Source: Dorea_A sp016295505 (GTDB lineage Bacteria > Bacillota > Clostridia > Lachnospirales > Lachnospiraceae). From it: a DNA stretch of 64,000 nt. The translations under genes were made by a program, and so were the position numbers. This document shows positions 54,720-63,813 of this stretch, piece by piece (position 1 is the stretch's first letter; every line of letters starts with the position of its first letter). The stretch covers positions 12,653-76,652 of the forward strand of contig NZ_JBDOHS010000013.1 in the NCBI RefSeq assembly GCF_039832105.1. Direction: 5' to 3'. The notes under the pieces were generated by a model. The model was not told the DNA's origin and made no database searches. It saw nothing but the letters and a program-made list of their open reading frames with translations.

Positions 54720-57700
54720 CTATCGAGCAATAACCGGACGCTTTCTCGTCATAGTCACTTTAACGTCATCGCTCGTATAGTTCCATTCTTTCTCATAGAC
54801 ATAAGAACAGTTTATGATCATGTCGATGATTGCCAAATCATGTACCAGATGTGATCTGGCACATTCATATAAGTAATCACCCTGTGCCGTCTCATCTGCA
54901 ACCTCGCTGACAAAATCCACACTCAGAATCCATGGATATTTTATGGATGGATATCGATGTTCCGGATTATACGGACTTGGAATCCAGTAATTGATCATAT
55001 TCTTGTAATAGTTTGCCGGGAACAGTTTTGGCATCCATGCATGTGCATATTTTTCAAACTGTCTCGCCCATGAAAGATTTACCTTTGTAATTGCTTCGTC
55101 CTTAAGAAATGCATCCGCAATCGCATCCTCCATTTTTTTATTCAACGTAATATTGCTCTGATATCTTTCCTCCTGAATATGAAAGAAATATCCGTAGATC
55201 AGAGATCTCGGAAGCCAGAATCCCCGATAGGAAGGAGACGTATATCCGGAAAACTGCTGTTCCCACTCATGACTTGGAACGCCATGATTATCGATCAGGA
55301 AATCCGGAAGGTGTCTCATAAACAGCCGTTTTAATCCCTTTGCTTCTTTATGAATTGTCTCATCCACAAAATGCTCATAATAGAATTCTTTTCCAATCGC
55401 ATTAAACCTTGCAACATGTAATTTCCATGTTGGATTGTCTTTCTGCAGTTCATAATGAATTGCAGCTCCATCCACATTTTCCATCGGAACCAGAATAAGA
55501 TTCATATTATCCGCAACATTTTCATATTTTTTATCCGTTAGGAGTGTCTTAAGCAACATAAACGCTTCATTCGTACCTGACACCTCATTGGCATGATGCC
55601 TTGTGTTGATGATTTCTGTCGGATGATTGGTAATGCGTTTGACTCTGGAAATATATCCTTCCAGATGAGGTTTTAACTCCACAGCGTATAAGCTTCGTCC
55701 CATATAGGAATGCGTAGTCTGATATACGTTAATTCCAGGAACTCTTTTCAGTTGATTCAAAAGCTCTACACACTGCTCATATCCGATCAGTGTATGTTCC
55801 AATATATCGATATCTTCAACCCGAATTGTCTTTTCTTCCTCTTTTACCGGAGCAATACCCACAGAATACGTATGCGTATCCGTCTCAAACCGAAGTACAT
55901 CAATTCCATACAGACGTCCGGACAGTTCCAGCACCCCTGCCTCCATCAGTTTTGCATAAGCTGCCACCAACGCTTCATCGACATTGCCGACATGTAAAGT
56001 AACAATCGTTTTATGTTCTTTTACTTCCAGCCGTTTCATCCAGATATCCACATCCCATTTCTTTACAGCAGATGTGATTACTTTATCGCCGCACACGATG
56101 GTTGGACATTTTTTCTTTGATGAATAAAGCGAAACTTTAAAATATGGCTTTCCTTCTCCTTTTTTTACAACCGGGAGAATGAGTCCCGGTGCATCCGTTA
56201 TCTTTCCACATTTTTCTATACCATAGTTTTTAAAATAGTCCGTCCCTGCAAAATACAGATCTTCATGCAGACCATCCAGAGTCGAGAATAAATCTTCTCT
56301 TGAATTCAGAATCTCATTCGGTTCGCTGGCCACAATATCGAGCTGAAGCTTTGAAAAGAATGGCTGCGCTTCCACCATGTCTTCTCCTTCCGTAATCCGG
56401 TCGGTATATGCACGCACCTCAGGCAGCACTTCTGTCTGATAAATCTCCCATATTTTTTCCACATCCGACCAGATCCGTTCATTCAGAACTGCGTCTCCAT
56501 TCTTCCAGACTCTTAAAAAGCCGGTAGCAGGATGCACCTTTCCCAGCTGCGGGAAATCATCCAGATATGCTCTTTCACTGTTTGCCGCAAGATAGCTGTC
56601 TTCATAGACCACGGTGTGTTCCGCGTCCAGTGCTCTGACCAGATATGTCAGATCCTCCGTTCCTTCATAGACCTGAAATACAACATGATCTTTCTCAACT
56701 CCGACTGTCTCCACAATCGTATCCTCTATCGGATAAAGTTCCTGAAGATAACGGATCGGAAGATCATACCAGTGATTCAGATCATCTTTTACATTGTTGT
56801 ATTTGGGTGTGGCGCCATCTTCATCCAGCCACTCTGTCTGTCCTTCCGGCAAAAATGGTTTGAAAAAGATCTCTACACGGTCCACATTCTCTTTTGACGT
56901 CAGGATCGGATTCACCTTTTCATCGATCCAGGAATATCCCTGCTTATAGGAACAGATAACATCCACTTCTGACACTGCACCTTTTTTCAAAACGTTTTCC
57001 CGTATCTCATCTTCAAGTTCTGCTCTTACTTTTTTGTCCTCGCTGACTGCAGCAAAGATTCTGATCCGATCACCCGCTTCTATCTTCGGATAGACCTCTT
57101 TTTCCAGAATCTCTCTGAGTTCATCCACTTCCCAGGCAATGTCATATTCCTTTTCATAGATCAGTTCATCATCTTTGTATCCTGCAAATGTAGTATCCGG
57201 GAAACAGCTTTCAACCGCATCTCTTCGGCTGTTCAGCGTTGCATCCACATAGGCTGCTGCCCCTTCTTTCTTCCCCGCCGCCTCCAGATAAGCAAGTTGT
57301 CCGTCCAGTGTCTGCATCGCAAACCCTTCGGCGATTTCCTCCAGTCGGTCTACCCAGGTATCAAACGCTCCCTGAAGCGGAAATGTCTCGCACAACATTC
57401 CAATTCCCGACTCCAGCGCTTCTCCGTTTCCTGCTATATACACCTTCACTCCGTTCTGCGTGTCTTCGTAGGATACCGAAAACTCCTCTCCGTCAACAAA
57501 TATAATTTCATTCCCGGGCAGCGAACATTCTCTTAAAAGAATATCCTCATATCCGGTCGTCTCCATTCCCAGACGGAACGCCACATTAACCGCTGCCGCA
57601 AATTGAGCATCCGACGCACCTTCCCGCAAAACCAGATGAACATCCATCCGATCCGGCAGTTCATCCAGATTGTCATCCTTCAGAAACGATCCTTTGGAAA

Positions 57701-57998
57701 AGATACATTCCAGTCCCTTCCTCTTTCTCCGATCCTGCTCCGGTATCGGAAGAGGAGAATCTGAAGAAGCCACATATCCTTCCGGAATCATACTCGCTTC
57801 CCTCTCAGGGATGGGCTGTAATTCAGTCATGTCCGTAATTGCATCCGGAACCGGAAGCCCCTCCCCCCATGTTGTGACCGGAAACACAGCTGCTTCACAC
57901 AAAAATCCCAGAGCTCTTGCATATTCAATCGCGGCTTTTTTATATTGAAAGTCTCTGTCTTTTGTCAAAGCAATCTTGTCATTGAATTGATACTTCAA
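54720..57998 (-). CDS. Large M14-type zinc carboxypeptidase family protein
   Basis: A 1092-aa protein. The C-terminal third is a peptidase M14 domain: the zinc motif is H802-x2-E805 in RHHANEV, a later His lies in IDNHGVPSHEWEQQF, and NTRHHANEVSGTNEAFMLL is typical. The first 750 residues hold acidic, mainly unrecognised domains with repeated mixed alpha/beta stretches. There is no signal peptide, so it is probably cytosolic, which is unusual for an enzyme of this size. First gene of the operon, divergent from TetR. Confidence 0.85.
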   Translation of the reverse strand: MKYQFNDKIALTKDRDFQYKKAAIEYARALGFLCEAAVFPVTTWGEGLPVPDAITDMTELQPIPEREASMIPEGYVASSDSPLPIPEQDRRKRKGLECIFSKGSFLKDDNLDELPDRMDVHLVLREGASDAQFAAAVNVAFRLGMETTGYEDILLRECSLPGNEIIFVDGEEFSVSYEDTQNGVKVYIAGNGEALESGIGMLCETFPLQGAFDTWVDRLEEIAEGFAMQTLDGQLAYLEAAGKKEGAAAYVDATLNSRRDAVESCFPDTTFAGYKDDELIYEKEYDIAWEVDELREILEKEVYPKIEAGDRIRIFAAVSEDKKVRAELEDEIRENVLKKGAVSEVDVICSYKQGYSWIDEKVNPILTSKENVDRVEIFFKPFLPEGQTEWLDEDGATPKYNNVKDDLNHWYDLPIRYLQELYPIEDTIVETVGVEKDHVVFQVYEGTEDLTYLVRALDAEHTVVYEDSYLAANSERAYLDDFPQLGKVHPATGFLRVWKNGDAVLNERIWSDVEKIWEIYQTEVLPEVRAYTDRITEGEDMVEAQPFFSKLQLDIVASEPNEILNSREDLFSTLDGLHEDLYFAGTDYFKNYGIEKCGKITDAPGLILPVVKKGEGKPYFKVSLYSSKKKCPTIVCGDKVITSAVKKWDVDIWMKRLEVKEHKTIVTLHVGNVDEALVAAYAKLMEAGVLELSGRLYGIDVLRFETDTHTYSVGIAPVKEEEKTIRVEDIDILEHTLIGYEQCVELLNQLKRVPGINVYQTTHSYMGRSLYAVELKPHLEGYISRVKRITNHPTEIINTRHHANEVSGTNEAFMLLKTLLTDKKYENVADNMNLILVPMENVDGAAIHYELQKDNPTWKLHVARFNAIGKEFYYEHFVDETIHKEAKGLKRLFMRHLPDFLIDNHGVPSHEWEQQFSGYTSPSYRGFWLPRSLIYGYFFHIQEERYQSNITLNKKMEDAIADAFLKDEAITKVNLSWARQFEKYAHAWMPKLFPANYYKNMINYWIPSPYNPEHRYPSIKYPWILSVDFVSEVADETAQGDYLYECARSHLVHDLAIIDMIINCSYVYEKEWNYTSDDVKVTMTRKRPVIAR

Positions 57999-58087
57999 AC
58001 TTCTCTCTCCTCTCCATATATTTTTATCATCTGTTTTATCTTAAAACATAACCTTTATCGCACTATATCCCGTACATGATTTTGTAC

Positions 58088-58111
58088 TACAGTACCGTAC
58101 CATGTACTGTA
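58088..58111. promoter_or_regulatory. Candidate TetR operator in the divergent intergenic region
   Basis: TACAGTAC (58088-58095) and GTACTGTA (58104-58111) form an 8-bp perfect inverted repeat with an 8-nt spacer. Further GTAC repeats occur just upstream (from about 58072). It lies between the M14 peptidase and the TetR gene, about 90 nt from each start. Confidence 0.6.
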
Positions 58112-58144
58112 CTATATTCCTAATTATATCTGCACAAGTTCATC

Positions 58145-58173
58145 TTGTCAACCAATTAACGATATGATAAAGT
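58145..58173 (+). promoter_or_regulatory. Possible promoter for the TetR gene at 58203
   Basis: TTGTCA (58145-58150), a 17-nt spacer and TAAAGT (58168-58173), about 30 nt before the start. Confidence 0.4.
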
Positions 58174-58202
58174 AAAATACAGAAAGAAGAGGTGCTACTA
58201 CA

Positions 58203-58790
58203 ATGGATACACAAAAAAAGAACGCAAAAGATAAAATAATCGAAGTTGCATGGAAATTATTTCTTGAAAAAGGATACGAAGAGACAACTTTAAATGATAT
58301 TCTCAAAGAATCAGAAACTTCACGCAGTGGTTTTTATCATCACTTCCACGCAAAAGAAGATCTGCTTTTCCGAATGGCATCATTCTTTGATTCCAACTAC
58401 TCAGACTGGCTGGAGACCATCGATGCTGACCTGAGTGCTGCCGACAAATTACTGGCATTTGATAAGTATACTTCAAGATTACTCGAAGATTCTCCCTACC
58501 GCATTTTTTTGCCACAATTATACGGATATGAGGTTATGAGTTCCAGTGAACGCTTTATTCTCAGCGAAAATCGTCCATACTACCAGGTTGTATTATCTCT
58601 GTTCCAGGAGGGTCAGAAAGACGGAACCATATCATCCGAACGTTCCGCCAATGATTACACACACACCTATGCACGAATTCAGCGTGGAGTTGTCTATTGC
58701 TGGCTGCTGGAACGCTGCTCGTATTCGCTGGCAGATGAATCACAGAATATGATTCGATTATTTATTGATTCTCTCAAAATCACCCAATAA
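58203..58790 (+). CDS. TetR-family regulator of the peptide-salvage operon
   Basis: A 195-aa TetR protein. The N-terminal helix-turn-helix is standard (ACKIIEVAWKLFLEKGYEETTLNDILKESETSRSGFYHHFHAKEDLLFRMA layout), and the C-terminal ligand domain is not family-specific. Its divergent position and the palindrome in the shared gap suggest it represses the M14 peptidase operon and itself. The inducer is unknown. Confidence 0.88.
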   Translation: MDTQKKNAKDKIIEVAWKLFLEKGYEETTLNDILKESETSRSGFYHHFHAKEDLLFRMASFFDSNYSDWLETIDADLSAADKLLAFDKYTSRLLEDSPYRIFLPQLYGYEVMSSSERFILSENRPYYQVVLSLFQEGQKDGTISSERSANDYTHTYARIQRGVVYCWLLERCSYSLADESQNMIRLFIDSLKITQ

Positions 58791-58793
58791 AAC

Positions 58794-58866
58794 CAAAGAC
58801 AGCCGTTGCCTGTATTCCTTCATTTTCAGGATCACTGACAACGGCTGTCTTTGATTTTATTGCTTT
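58794..58866 (+). terminator. Terminator between the two TetR genes
   Basis: A 15-bp perfect stem CAAAGACAGCCGTTG (58794-58808) / CAACGGCTGTCTTTG (58839-58853) with a T-rich tail on the plus strand; it overlaps the end of the second TetR gene, read on the minus strand. Confidence 0.85.
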
Positions 58867-59471
58867 TTATAAATATGATAAAACTCTTCTATCTGTTTAT
58901 CCAGCATCCGCAAGGCCTCTTCCACATCACTTTCTTCCTGATATTTGCTGAGCAGAAAGTAGATGGGCGCATAAAAGTTTACCGCAACCACTTCCGGGTC
59001 TGCCTCCCGGAATGCGCCCTGACGGATCATCTCCGCAAAAAGTTCTGTCTGATACTTGATACTCTGTTCAAAAAAGATACTTCTGTATATATTATAGATT
59101 TCCCGGTTCTGATATTGTTCCATCTGAGACAGACGCCAGAAGCGGGACATAAATTCATCTTTCAGATAAAACAGAAAAGCCTTGCGGCTGATTTCCTGTA
59201 ATTCCTGTAAGGAAAGATCTTTGTATGCTGTCATCACAGAGTCCTCGTCAATATCCTGCGGAATCCCAAGCGTACCTGACAATTCTTCCATGCGGCCTTT
59301 CATCTGATCCACGATTGCATCCAGAATCTCCTGTTTGCTTTTAAAATGTTTATAGATAGAGCTGTCCTTGATCCCCACTGCATCTGCGATATTTTTCACA
59401 GTGGTTCCCTTAAATCCCTGTACGGAGAACAGAGTCAATGCTTCATCCACGATTCTTTCTTTGGTATTCAT
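58857..59471 (-). CDS. TetR-family regulator of the radical SAM operon
   Basis: A 204-aa TetR regulator. The DNA-binding N-terminus reads KERIVDEALTLFSVQGFKGTTVKNIADAVGIKDSSIYKHFKSKQEIL; the C-terminus is helical and ligand-binding type. It starts 3 nt after the radical SAM stop and so is cotranscribed. The palindromic promoter upstream of the operon is the natural operator, giving autorepression. Confidence 0.88.
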   Translation of the reverse strand: MNTKERIVDEALTLFSVQGFKGTTVKNIADAVGIKDSSIYKHFKSKQEILDAIVDQMKGRMEELSGTLGIPQDIDEDSVMTAYKDLSLQELQEISRKAFLFYLKDEFMSRFWRLSQMEQYQNREIYNIYRSIFFEQSIKYQTELFAEMIRQGAFREADPEVVAVNFYAPIYFLLSKYQEESDVEEALRMLDKQIEEFYHIYKKQ

Positions 59472-59474
59472 CCC

Positions 59475-60572
59475 TTAATCATCTCCCAGCAAACGTCTTA
59501 CTTCATTTTCCTGTTCAAACAGCACGCAGCCTCCGATATGCTCCCGTTCCAGATGCCCCTCTTCCCGGAGCCTTACAAATAACGGAGAATTCAGTGCCTC
59601 TTTCAAAGACATCGTTTTCAGGCTGGTATCGGAATACGGAGAAAACGGACATGGCTCTGCTCCACCGGCTGCATTAATGTGAAAGAAGCCTCTTCCTGCC
59701 GCCAGACATCCGCCTGAGCTCTTTTCATCTCCCGGGAATGATACAAATACCATATCTTCCCGTTCCGTTCTGATCTGATCCAGCCTCTGATTCATTCTGT
59801 CTCTGTCTGCATCTTCCAAAGCCAGGTTCCGGGTGTTGCCATTTACAGGTACATATTCTACATATACCACACCTTTGCACCCCTTATCTGATAACTTATG
59901 CAGAAACGAATCCGACAACGCTTCTTCCATATTGTCCTTATGTACTGTCACAGATGCCGCATACAGAATGCCTTCTTTTTTGCATCTTTCCATATGATGC
60001 ACCAGCATCTGATATGTCCCGGCTCCACGTCTTGTATCCGTTGTCTGTTCATCCCCTTCGATACTGAATACCGGTATCAGATTCCGGTTCTTCTCAAAGA
60101 TCATAAAAATCGAATCTTTCATCAATGTTCCGTTCGTAAAAACCGGGAACAGAATCTTTTTCTGCTTTCCGGCTGCCTCCAGGACTTCCGGACGAATCGT
60201 CGGTTCTCCGCCTGCGAGCAGGACAAAACCAATTCCAAGCTCCGCCGCTTCATCAAAGATCCGCTTCCACTCCTCTGCCCGCAGGCTTCCGTTCTCGCAG
60301 GTTCCCCGATCATGACAGCTGTGATTCGCCCTTGCGTAACAGCCTTTACAATGCAGATTACACTGATTCGTGATACTTGCGATCAGAAACGGCGGAATGT
60401 GTGTTCCTTCCTCTTCCTGTGTCCTTCGAATCTCCCTCGCCCGCCTGCTGTCCTTTGCATACTGCATCATAAAGATACTTTCCTTTGGATTCTGCAGCGA
60501 GGCCTTCAGAATCCCCTTTATAATTCGATCCACACCGTGACTTAGATATTCTTCAAGATTCCATTCTGACAT
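59475..60572 (-). CDS. Radical SAM protein, SPASM/twitch-like, unknown substrate
   Basis: A 365-aa radical SAM enzyme. The cluster motif C71-x3-C75-x2-C78 (CNLHCKGC) sits after an N-terminal extension; GGEPTIRPE and FSIEGDEQTTDTRRG follow the usual order. The C-terminal part has GGCLAAGRGFFHINAAGGAEPCPFSP, then GGCVLFEQENEV, as in SPASM or twitch auxiliary-cluster domains, so a second Fe-S cluster is likely. No precursor peptide or maturation partner is visible. A GGGAG ribosome site precedes the start. Substrate unknown; cotranscribed with a TetR gene. Confidence 0.87.
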   Translation of the reverse strand: MSEWNLEEYLSHGVDRIIKGILKASLQNPKESIFMMQYAKDSRRAREIRRTQEEEGTHIPPFLIASITNQCNLHCKGCYARANHSCHDRGTCENGSLRAEEWKRIFDEAAELGIGFVLLAGGEPTIRPEVLEAAGKQKKILFPVFTNGTLMKDSIFMIFEKNRNLIPVFSIEGDEQTTDTRRGAGTYQMLVHHMERCKKEGILYAASVTVHKDNMEEALSDSFLHKLSDKGCKGVVYVEYVPVNGNTRNLALEDADRDRMNQRLDQIRTEREDMVFVSFPGDEKSSGGCLAAGRGFFHINAAGGAEPCPFSPYSDTSLKTMSLKEALNSPLFVRLREEGHLEREHIGGCVLFEQENEVRRLLGDD

Positions 60573-60612
60573 ATTTTATCTCCCTTCATTATTCTCCTTC
60601 CAAAGCAGAAAA

Positions 60613-60662
60613 AGCTAGTGCTTACTAGCTTTATTATAAGGCTAGTAAGCACTAGCTGTCAA
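60613..60662 (-). promoter_or_regulatory. Promoter with dual TetR operators for the radical SAM-TetR operon
   Basis: On the minus strand TTGACA (60657-60662), an 18-nt spacer and TATAAT (60633-60638) form near-consensus hexamers. They are built into a 45-nt palindrome (60613-60657; 22 of 23 half-site positions pair). Each half contains a CTAGT-4nt-ACTAG element, one between the -35 and -10 and one just downstream of the -10. Confidence 0.85.
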
Positions 60663-60764
60663 TATTGAATTTTATACAGAAGAGAAACATCAATCCTTTC
60701 AGCATTTTCCTGCCCAACAGTTTAACAAGACTTTACACTTTAATAATTCTCATTTTCTCAATAT

Positions 60765-60944
60765 CTACAATGCAATGTCTTCTACCGATATTCCTAAAGA
60801 AGACAGTTTCGCTGTCACAACTTTAATCTGGTAATCTAGTTCTGAATTTTCATAACCACCATTTGCTTTTTTTATCCTTTGTAAATCTGTATATTTATCA
60901 ATGGTAATCGAAATCAGTTCTTCTCTTGTCATCTCATCGCTCAT
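60765..60944 (-). CDS. Small 59-aa protein, unknown
   Basis: A short minus-strand reading frame, MSDEMTREELISITIDKYTDLQ, ending ...SSLGISVEDIAL. It is charged and helical with no membrane segment. A promoter with TATAAT lies about 35 nt upstream and GAAAGG/GGGG elements precede the ATG, so it is likely a real gene. A faint likeness to Spo0E-type small phosphatases (NSELDYQI) is too weak to name it. It stands alone between the radical SAM operon and leuS. The rest of the 60660-60764 gap shows nothing. Confidence 0.6.
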   Translation of the reverse strand: MSDEMTREELISITIDKYTDLQRIKKANGGYENSELDYQIKVVTAKLSSLGISVEDIAL

Positions 60945-60978
60945 CCTTTCATACCCCTTTCTAATGTTTTATATTTAC

Positions 60979-61006
60979 ATTATAGGGTTTTGCTAAAAAG
61001 TGTAAA
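60979..61006 (-). promoter_or_regulatory. Promoter for the 59-aa gene
   Basis: On the minus strand TTTACA (61001-61006), 16 nt, TATAAT (60979-60984). Confidence 0.65.
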
Positions 61007-61022
61007 GCCTTATTAAACTTTC

Positions 61023-61067
61023 TTTCAAAAAAATAGTGCAGGTAATATTCCTATCACCCACACTATT
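61023..61067 (-). terminator. Intrinsic terminator of leuS
   Basis: On the minus strand AATAGTG with GGGT pairs with ACC and CACTATT, followed by TTTTTTT, right after the leuS stop. Confidence 0.75.
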
Positions 61068-61076
61068 TTCCCTATA

Positions 61077-63506
61077 TTATTTCTGAACAATATTAATGAT
61101 CTTCTTCGGAACATAGATCTCTTTTACGATCGTTCCTGTCAACTTATCTGCAATTGCTTCTTTTCCCGCTGCAATCGCATCTTCTTTGGAGATATCTGCT
61201 GAGATGGAGATGACTGCTTTGGTCTTACCATTGATCTGTACCGGCACCTCAATCTCATCATCCTTCATAGCCTCTTCATCATAGGTCGGCCATCCGGCTG
61301 TGAATACACTGCCCTCATGTCCCAACTGTTCCCAGATCTCCTCTGCAATATGCGGAGCAAATGGAGACAAAAGCACTGCCATGGTAGAAAGGGTTTCTTT
61401 ATCGATACCTCCTTCTTTCTTGGCGATCTCAATCAGCTTATTGTTGTGCTCCATGAATCCGGAGATTGCTGTATTCAGGCTGAAGCTTTCCAGACGTTTG
61501 GTGATATCGCACACCAGTCTGTGACGCTCTTTGATCATCTCTTTAGTCGGCTGAACGTCTGCATCCTTGCTGTCCATCACCAGATTCCATACACGTTTCA
61601 GGAAGCGGTTTACACCGTCGATTCCACGGTCATCCCACTCTGCATCCAGTTCCGGCGGTCCCACGAACAGCTCATACATTCTCAGGGAATCACAGCCGTA
61701 ATCTCTTACCAGATCATCCGGAGATACGACATTTCCCTTGGATTTACTCATCTTGATACCGTTCTTACCGGTGATCATTCCCTGATTGAACAGTTTCTGG
61801 AACGGCTCATCAAAGTCTACCACACCGATATCATATAAGAACTTCGTATAGAAACGGGAATACAGAAGGTGAAGTACGGCATGTTCTACACCACCGATAT
61901 ACATATCTACCGGAAGCATCTCGTCTGCTTTTTCTCTGGATACCAGTTCTTTATCATTGTGATTATCTACATAACGAAGGAAATACCAGGAAGATCCTGC
62001 CCACTGCGGCATCGTATTGGTCTCTCGTTTTGCCGGTTTTCCACATACAGGACAAGTACAGTTTACCCATTCTTCAATACCTGCAAGTGGTGATTCACCG
62101 GTTCCTGTCGGCTCATAGGATTCTACCTCCGGCAGACGAAGCGGTAATTCTTCCTCCGGCACCGGTACACATCCACAATCCGGACAGTGTACGATCGGGA
62201 TCGGCTCGCCCCAGTAACGCTGACGGGAGAATACCCAGTCACGCAGCTTGTAGTTCACTGTTGCACGTCCGATACCACGCTCCTCGATAATGTGTGGTGC
62301 CTCCTTCTTAAGAACAGCAGACTCCATACCATTCCACTCGCCGGAATTGATCATGGTTCCGGAAGCTTCTGTATATGCTTCTGTCATATTTTCAATTTCT
62401 TTACCGTCTTTTGCGATAACCTGAATGATCGGAATACCAAACTTGGTTGCGAACTCAAAGTCACGGTCATCATGTGCAGGTACACACATGATTGCCCCTG
62501 TACCATAATCAGCAAGTACATAATCAGACAGCCAGATTGGTGTCTTTTCTCCATTTAACGGGTTGATCGCATAGCTTCCGGTAAATACACCTGTCTTTTC
62601 CTTATCCTGCATACGATCGACATTAGACTTCATGGAAGCTTCAAAAATATACTTTTCTACAGCATCTCTTGTCTCATCTGTTGCAAGGCTCTTCGCAAGT
62701 TCGTGCTCCGGTGCAAGAACCATAAATGTCGCACCATACAGTGTATCCGGTCTTGTGGTATAGACCGTAATCTTCTCTTCTCTGCCTTCTACCGGGAAAT
62801 CAACCTCTGCACCGTAGGATTTTCCGATCCAGTCAGCCTGCATCTTTTTCACCTTTTCCGGCCAGTCCAGTTTATCCAGATCGTTTAAAAGTCTGTCCGC
62901 ATATTTGGTAATGCGAAGCATCCACTGACGAAGATTCTTCTTGGTTACCTCTGTACCACAGCGTTCACATTTTCCATTTACGACCTCTTCATTTGCAAGA
63001 CCTGTCTTACAGGACGGACACCAGTTGATCGGGAATTCCTTCTCATAAGCAAGACCTTCCTTGAACATCTTTACAAAGATCCACTGTGTCCATTTATAGA
63101 ATTCCGGATCTGTCGTATTCACTTCTCTGTCCCAGTCATACAGCGCAGCGATCTCATTGATCTGACGTTTGATATTCTTAATATTCTCTTCTGTAGAGAT
63201 TGCCGGATGCACACCCATCTTAATCGCATAGTTTTCTGCCGGAAGGCCAAATGCATCCCATCCCATTGGATGGATAATATAATATCCCTGCTGCAGTTTA
63301 TAACGGCTCCATACATCAGAGATTACATATCCTCTCCAATGTCCTACGTGAAGACCATTTCCTGACGGATATGGAAACATATCCAGACAGTAATACTTCT
63401 GTTTCTTATTGCCATTCTCATCATATTGAACGTTTACCGGGTTTTCTTCCCATTTTTCACGCCATTTTTTTTCGATTGCCTTATGATTATAAGGTACTTT
63501 TGACAT
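61077..63506 (-). CDS. leuS: Leucyl-tRNA synthetase
   Basis: An 809-aa class I synthetase that charges tRNA-Leu. It has HVGH (the HIGH motif) near 50, an editing CP1 domain with zinc-finger cysteines (CPSCKTGLANEEVVNGKCERCG), a second cysteine-rich segment CPDCGCVPVP and VNCTCPVCGKP, and KMSKS (KMSKSKGNVVSP). The start at 63506 (MSKVPYNHKAI) fits the family; the longer reading extends into the leader terminator. Its expression is controlled by a T-box leader just upstream. Confidence 0.98.
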   Translation of the reverse strand: MSKVPYNHKAIEKKWREKWEENPVNVQYDENGNKKQKYYCLDMFPYPSGNGLHVGHWRGYVISDVWSRYKLQQGYYIIHPMGWDAFGLPAENYAIKMGVHPAISTEENIKNIKRQINEIAALYDWDREVNTTDPEFYKWTQWIFVKMFKEGLAYEKEFPINWCPSCKTGLANEEVVNGKCERCGTEVTKKNLRQWMLRITKYADRLLNDLDKLDWPEKVKKMQADWIGKSYGAEVDFPVEGREEKITVYTTRPDTLYGATFMVLAPEHELAKSLATDETRDAVEKYIFEASMKSNVDRMQDKEKTGVFTGSYAINPLNGEKTPIWLSDYVLADYGTGAIMCVPAHDDRDFEFATKFGIPIIQVIAKDGKEIENMTEAYTEASGTMINSGEWNGMESAVLKKEAPHIIEERGIGRATVNYKLRDWVFSRQRYWGEPIPIVHCPDCGCVPVPEEELPLRLPEVESYEPTGTGESPLAGIEEWVNCTCPVCGKPAKRETNTMPQWAGSSWYFLRYVDNHNDKELVSREKADEMLPVDMYIGGVEHAVLHLLYSRFYTKFLYDIGVVDFDEPFQKLFNQGMITGKNGIKMSKSKGNVVSPDDLVRDYGCDSLRMYELFVGPPELDAEWDDRGIDGVNRFLKRVWNLVMDSKDADVQPTKEMIKERHRLVCDITKRLESFSLNTAISGFMEHNNKLIEIAKKEGGIDKETLSTMAVLLSPFAPHIAEEIWEQLGHEGSVFTAGWPTYDEEAMKDDEIEVPVQINGKTKAVISISADISKEDAIAAGKEAIADKLTGTIVKEIYVPKKIINIVQK

Positions 63507-63552
63507 TTTTCTGTTCCTCCTGTTTTTTCTTCCTGGTATGTTCACACGTAAC

Positions 63553-63806
63553 AAAAGCCTTTTCATCTCTTAAGAGACGAAAAGGCTGAATTTCCGTGGT
63601 ACCACTCTTCTTCACTGACGGTTTCCGTCCAGTGCACTCATCTTCTTCTGTAACGGGAAGGGCCCGCTTCTGCCTACGCTCTCATTCAGCAGAAGAACTC
63701 AGAGGCGAGTTGGGAGATTACGCTTGCTGCCTTGCACCATCCGGCAGTTCTCTGAAAACGATAGGCTCTTAATACTCCTCTTCAACGTTTCTCATTTATA
63801 TATTTG
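63553..63806 (-). ncRNA. T-box leader of leuS
   Basis: The minus strand carries, in order, a stem I with a GGATGGTGCAAGGCAGC-type region, a probable Leu specifier codon CTC near 63707-63709, stem III material, the T-box core AGAGTGGTACCACGG (63593-63607) and a terminator stem AGCCTTTTC...GAAAAGGCT with a T-run (63556-63586). Uncharged tRNA-Leu would pair at the specifier and T-box to favour the antiterminator and turn leuS on. The specifier assignment is the least certain part. Confidence 0.9.
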
Positions 63807-63813
63807 CCTATAT

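Noticed and set aside
60765..60944. Spo0E-like phosphatase call for the 59-aa protein
   Set aside because: Only a short NSELD stretch resembles the SQxLD motif; the rest does not fit.
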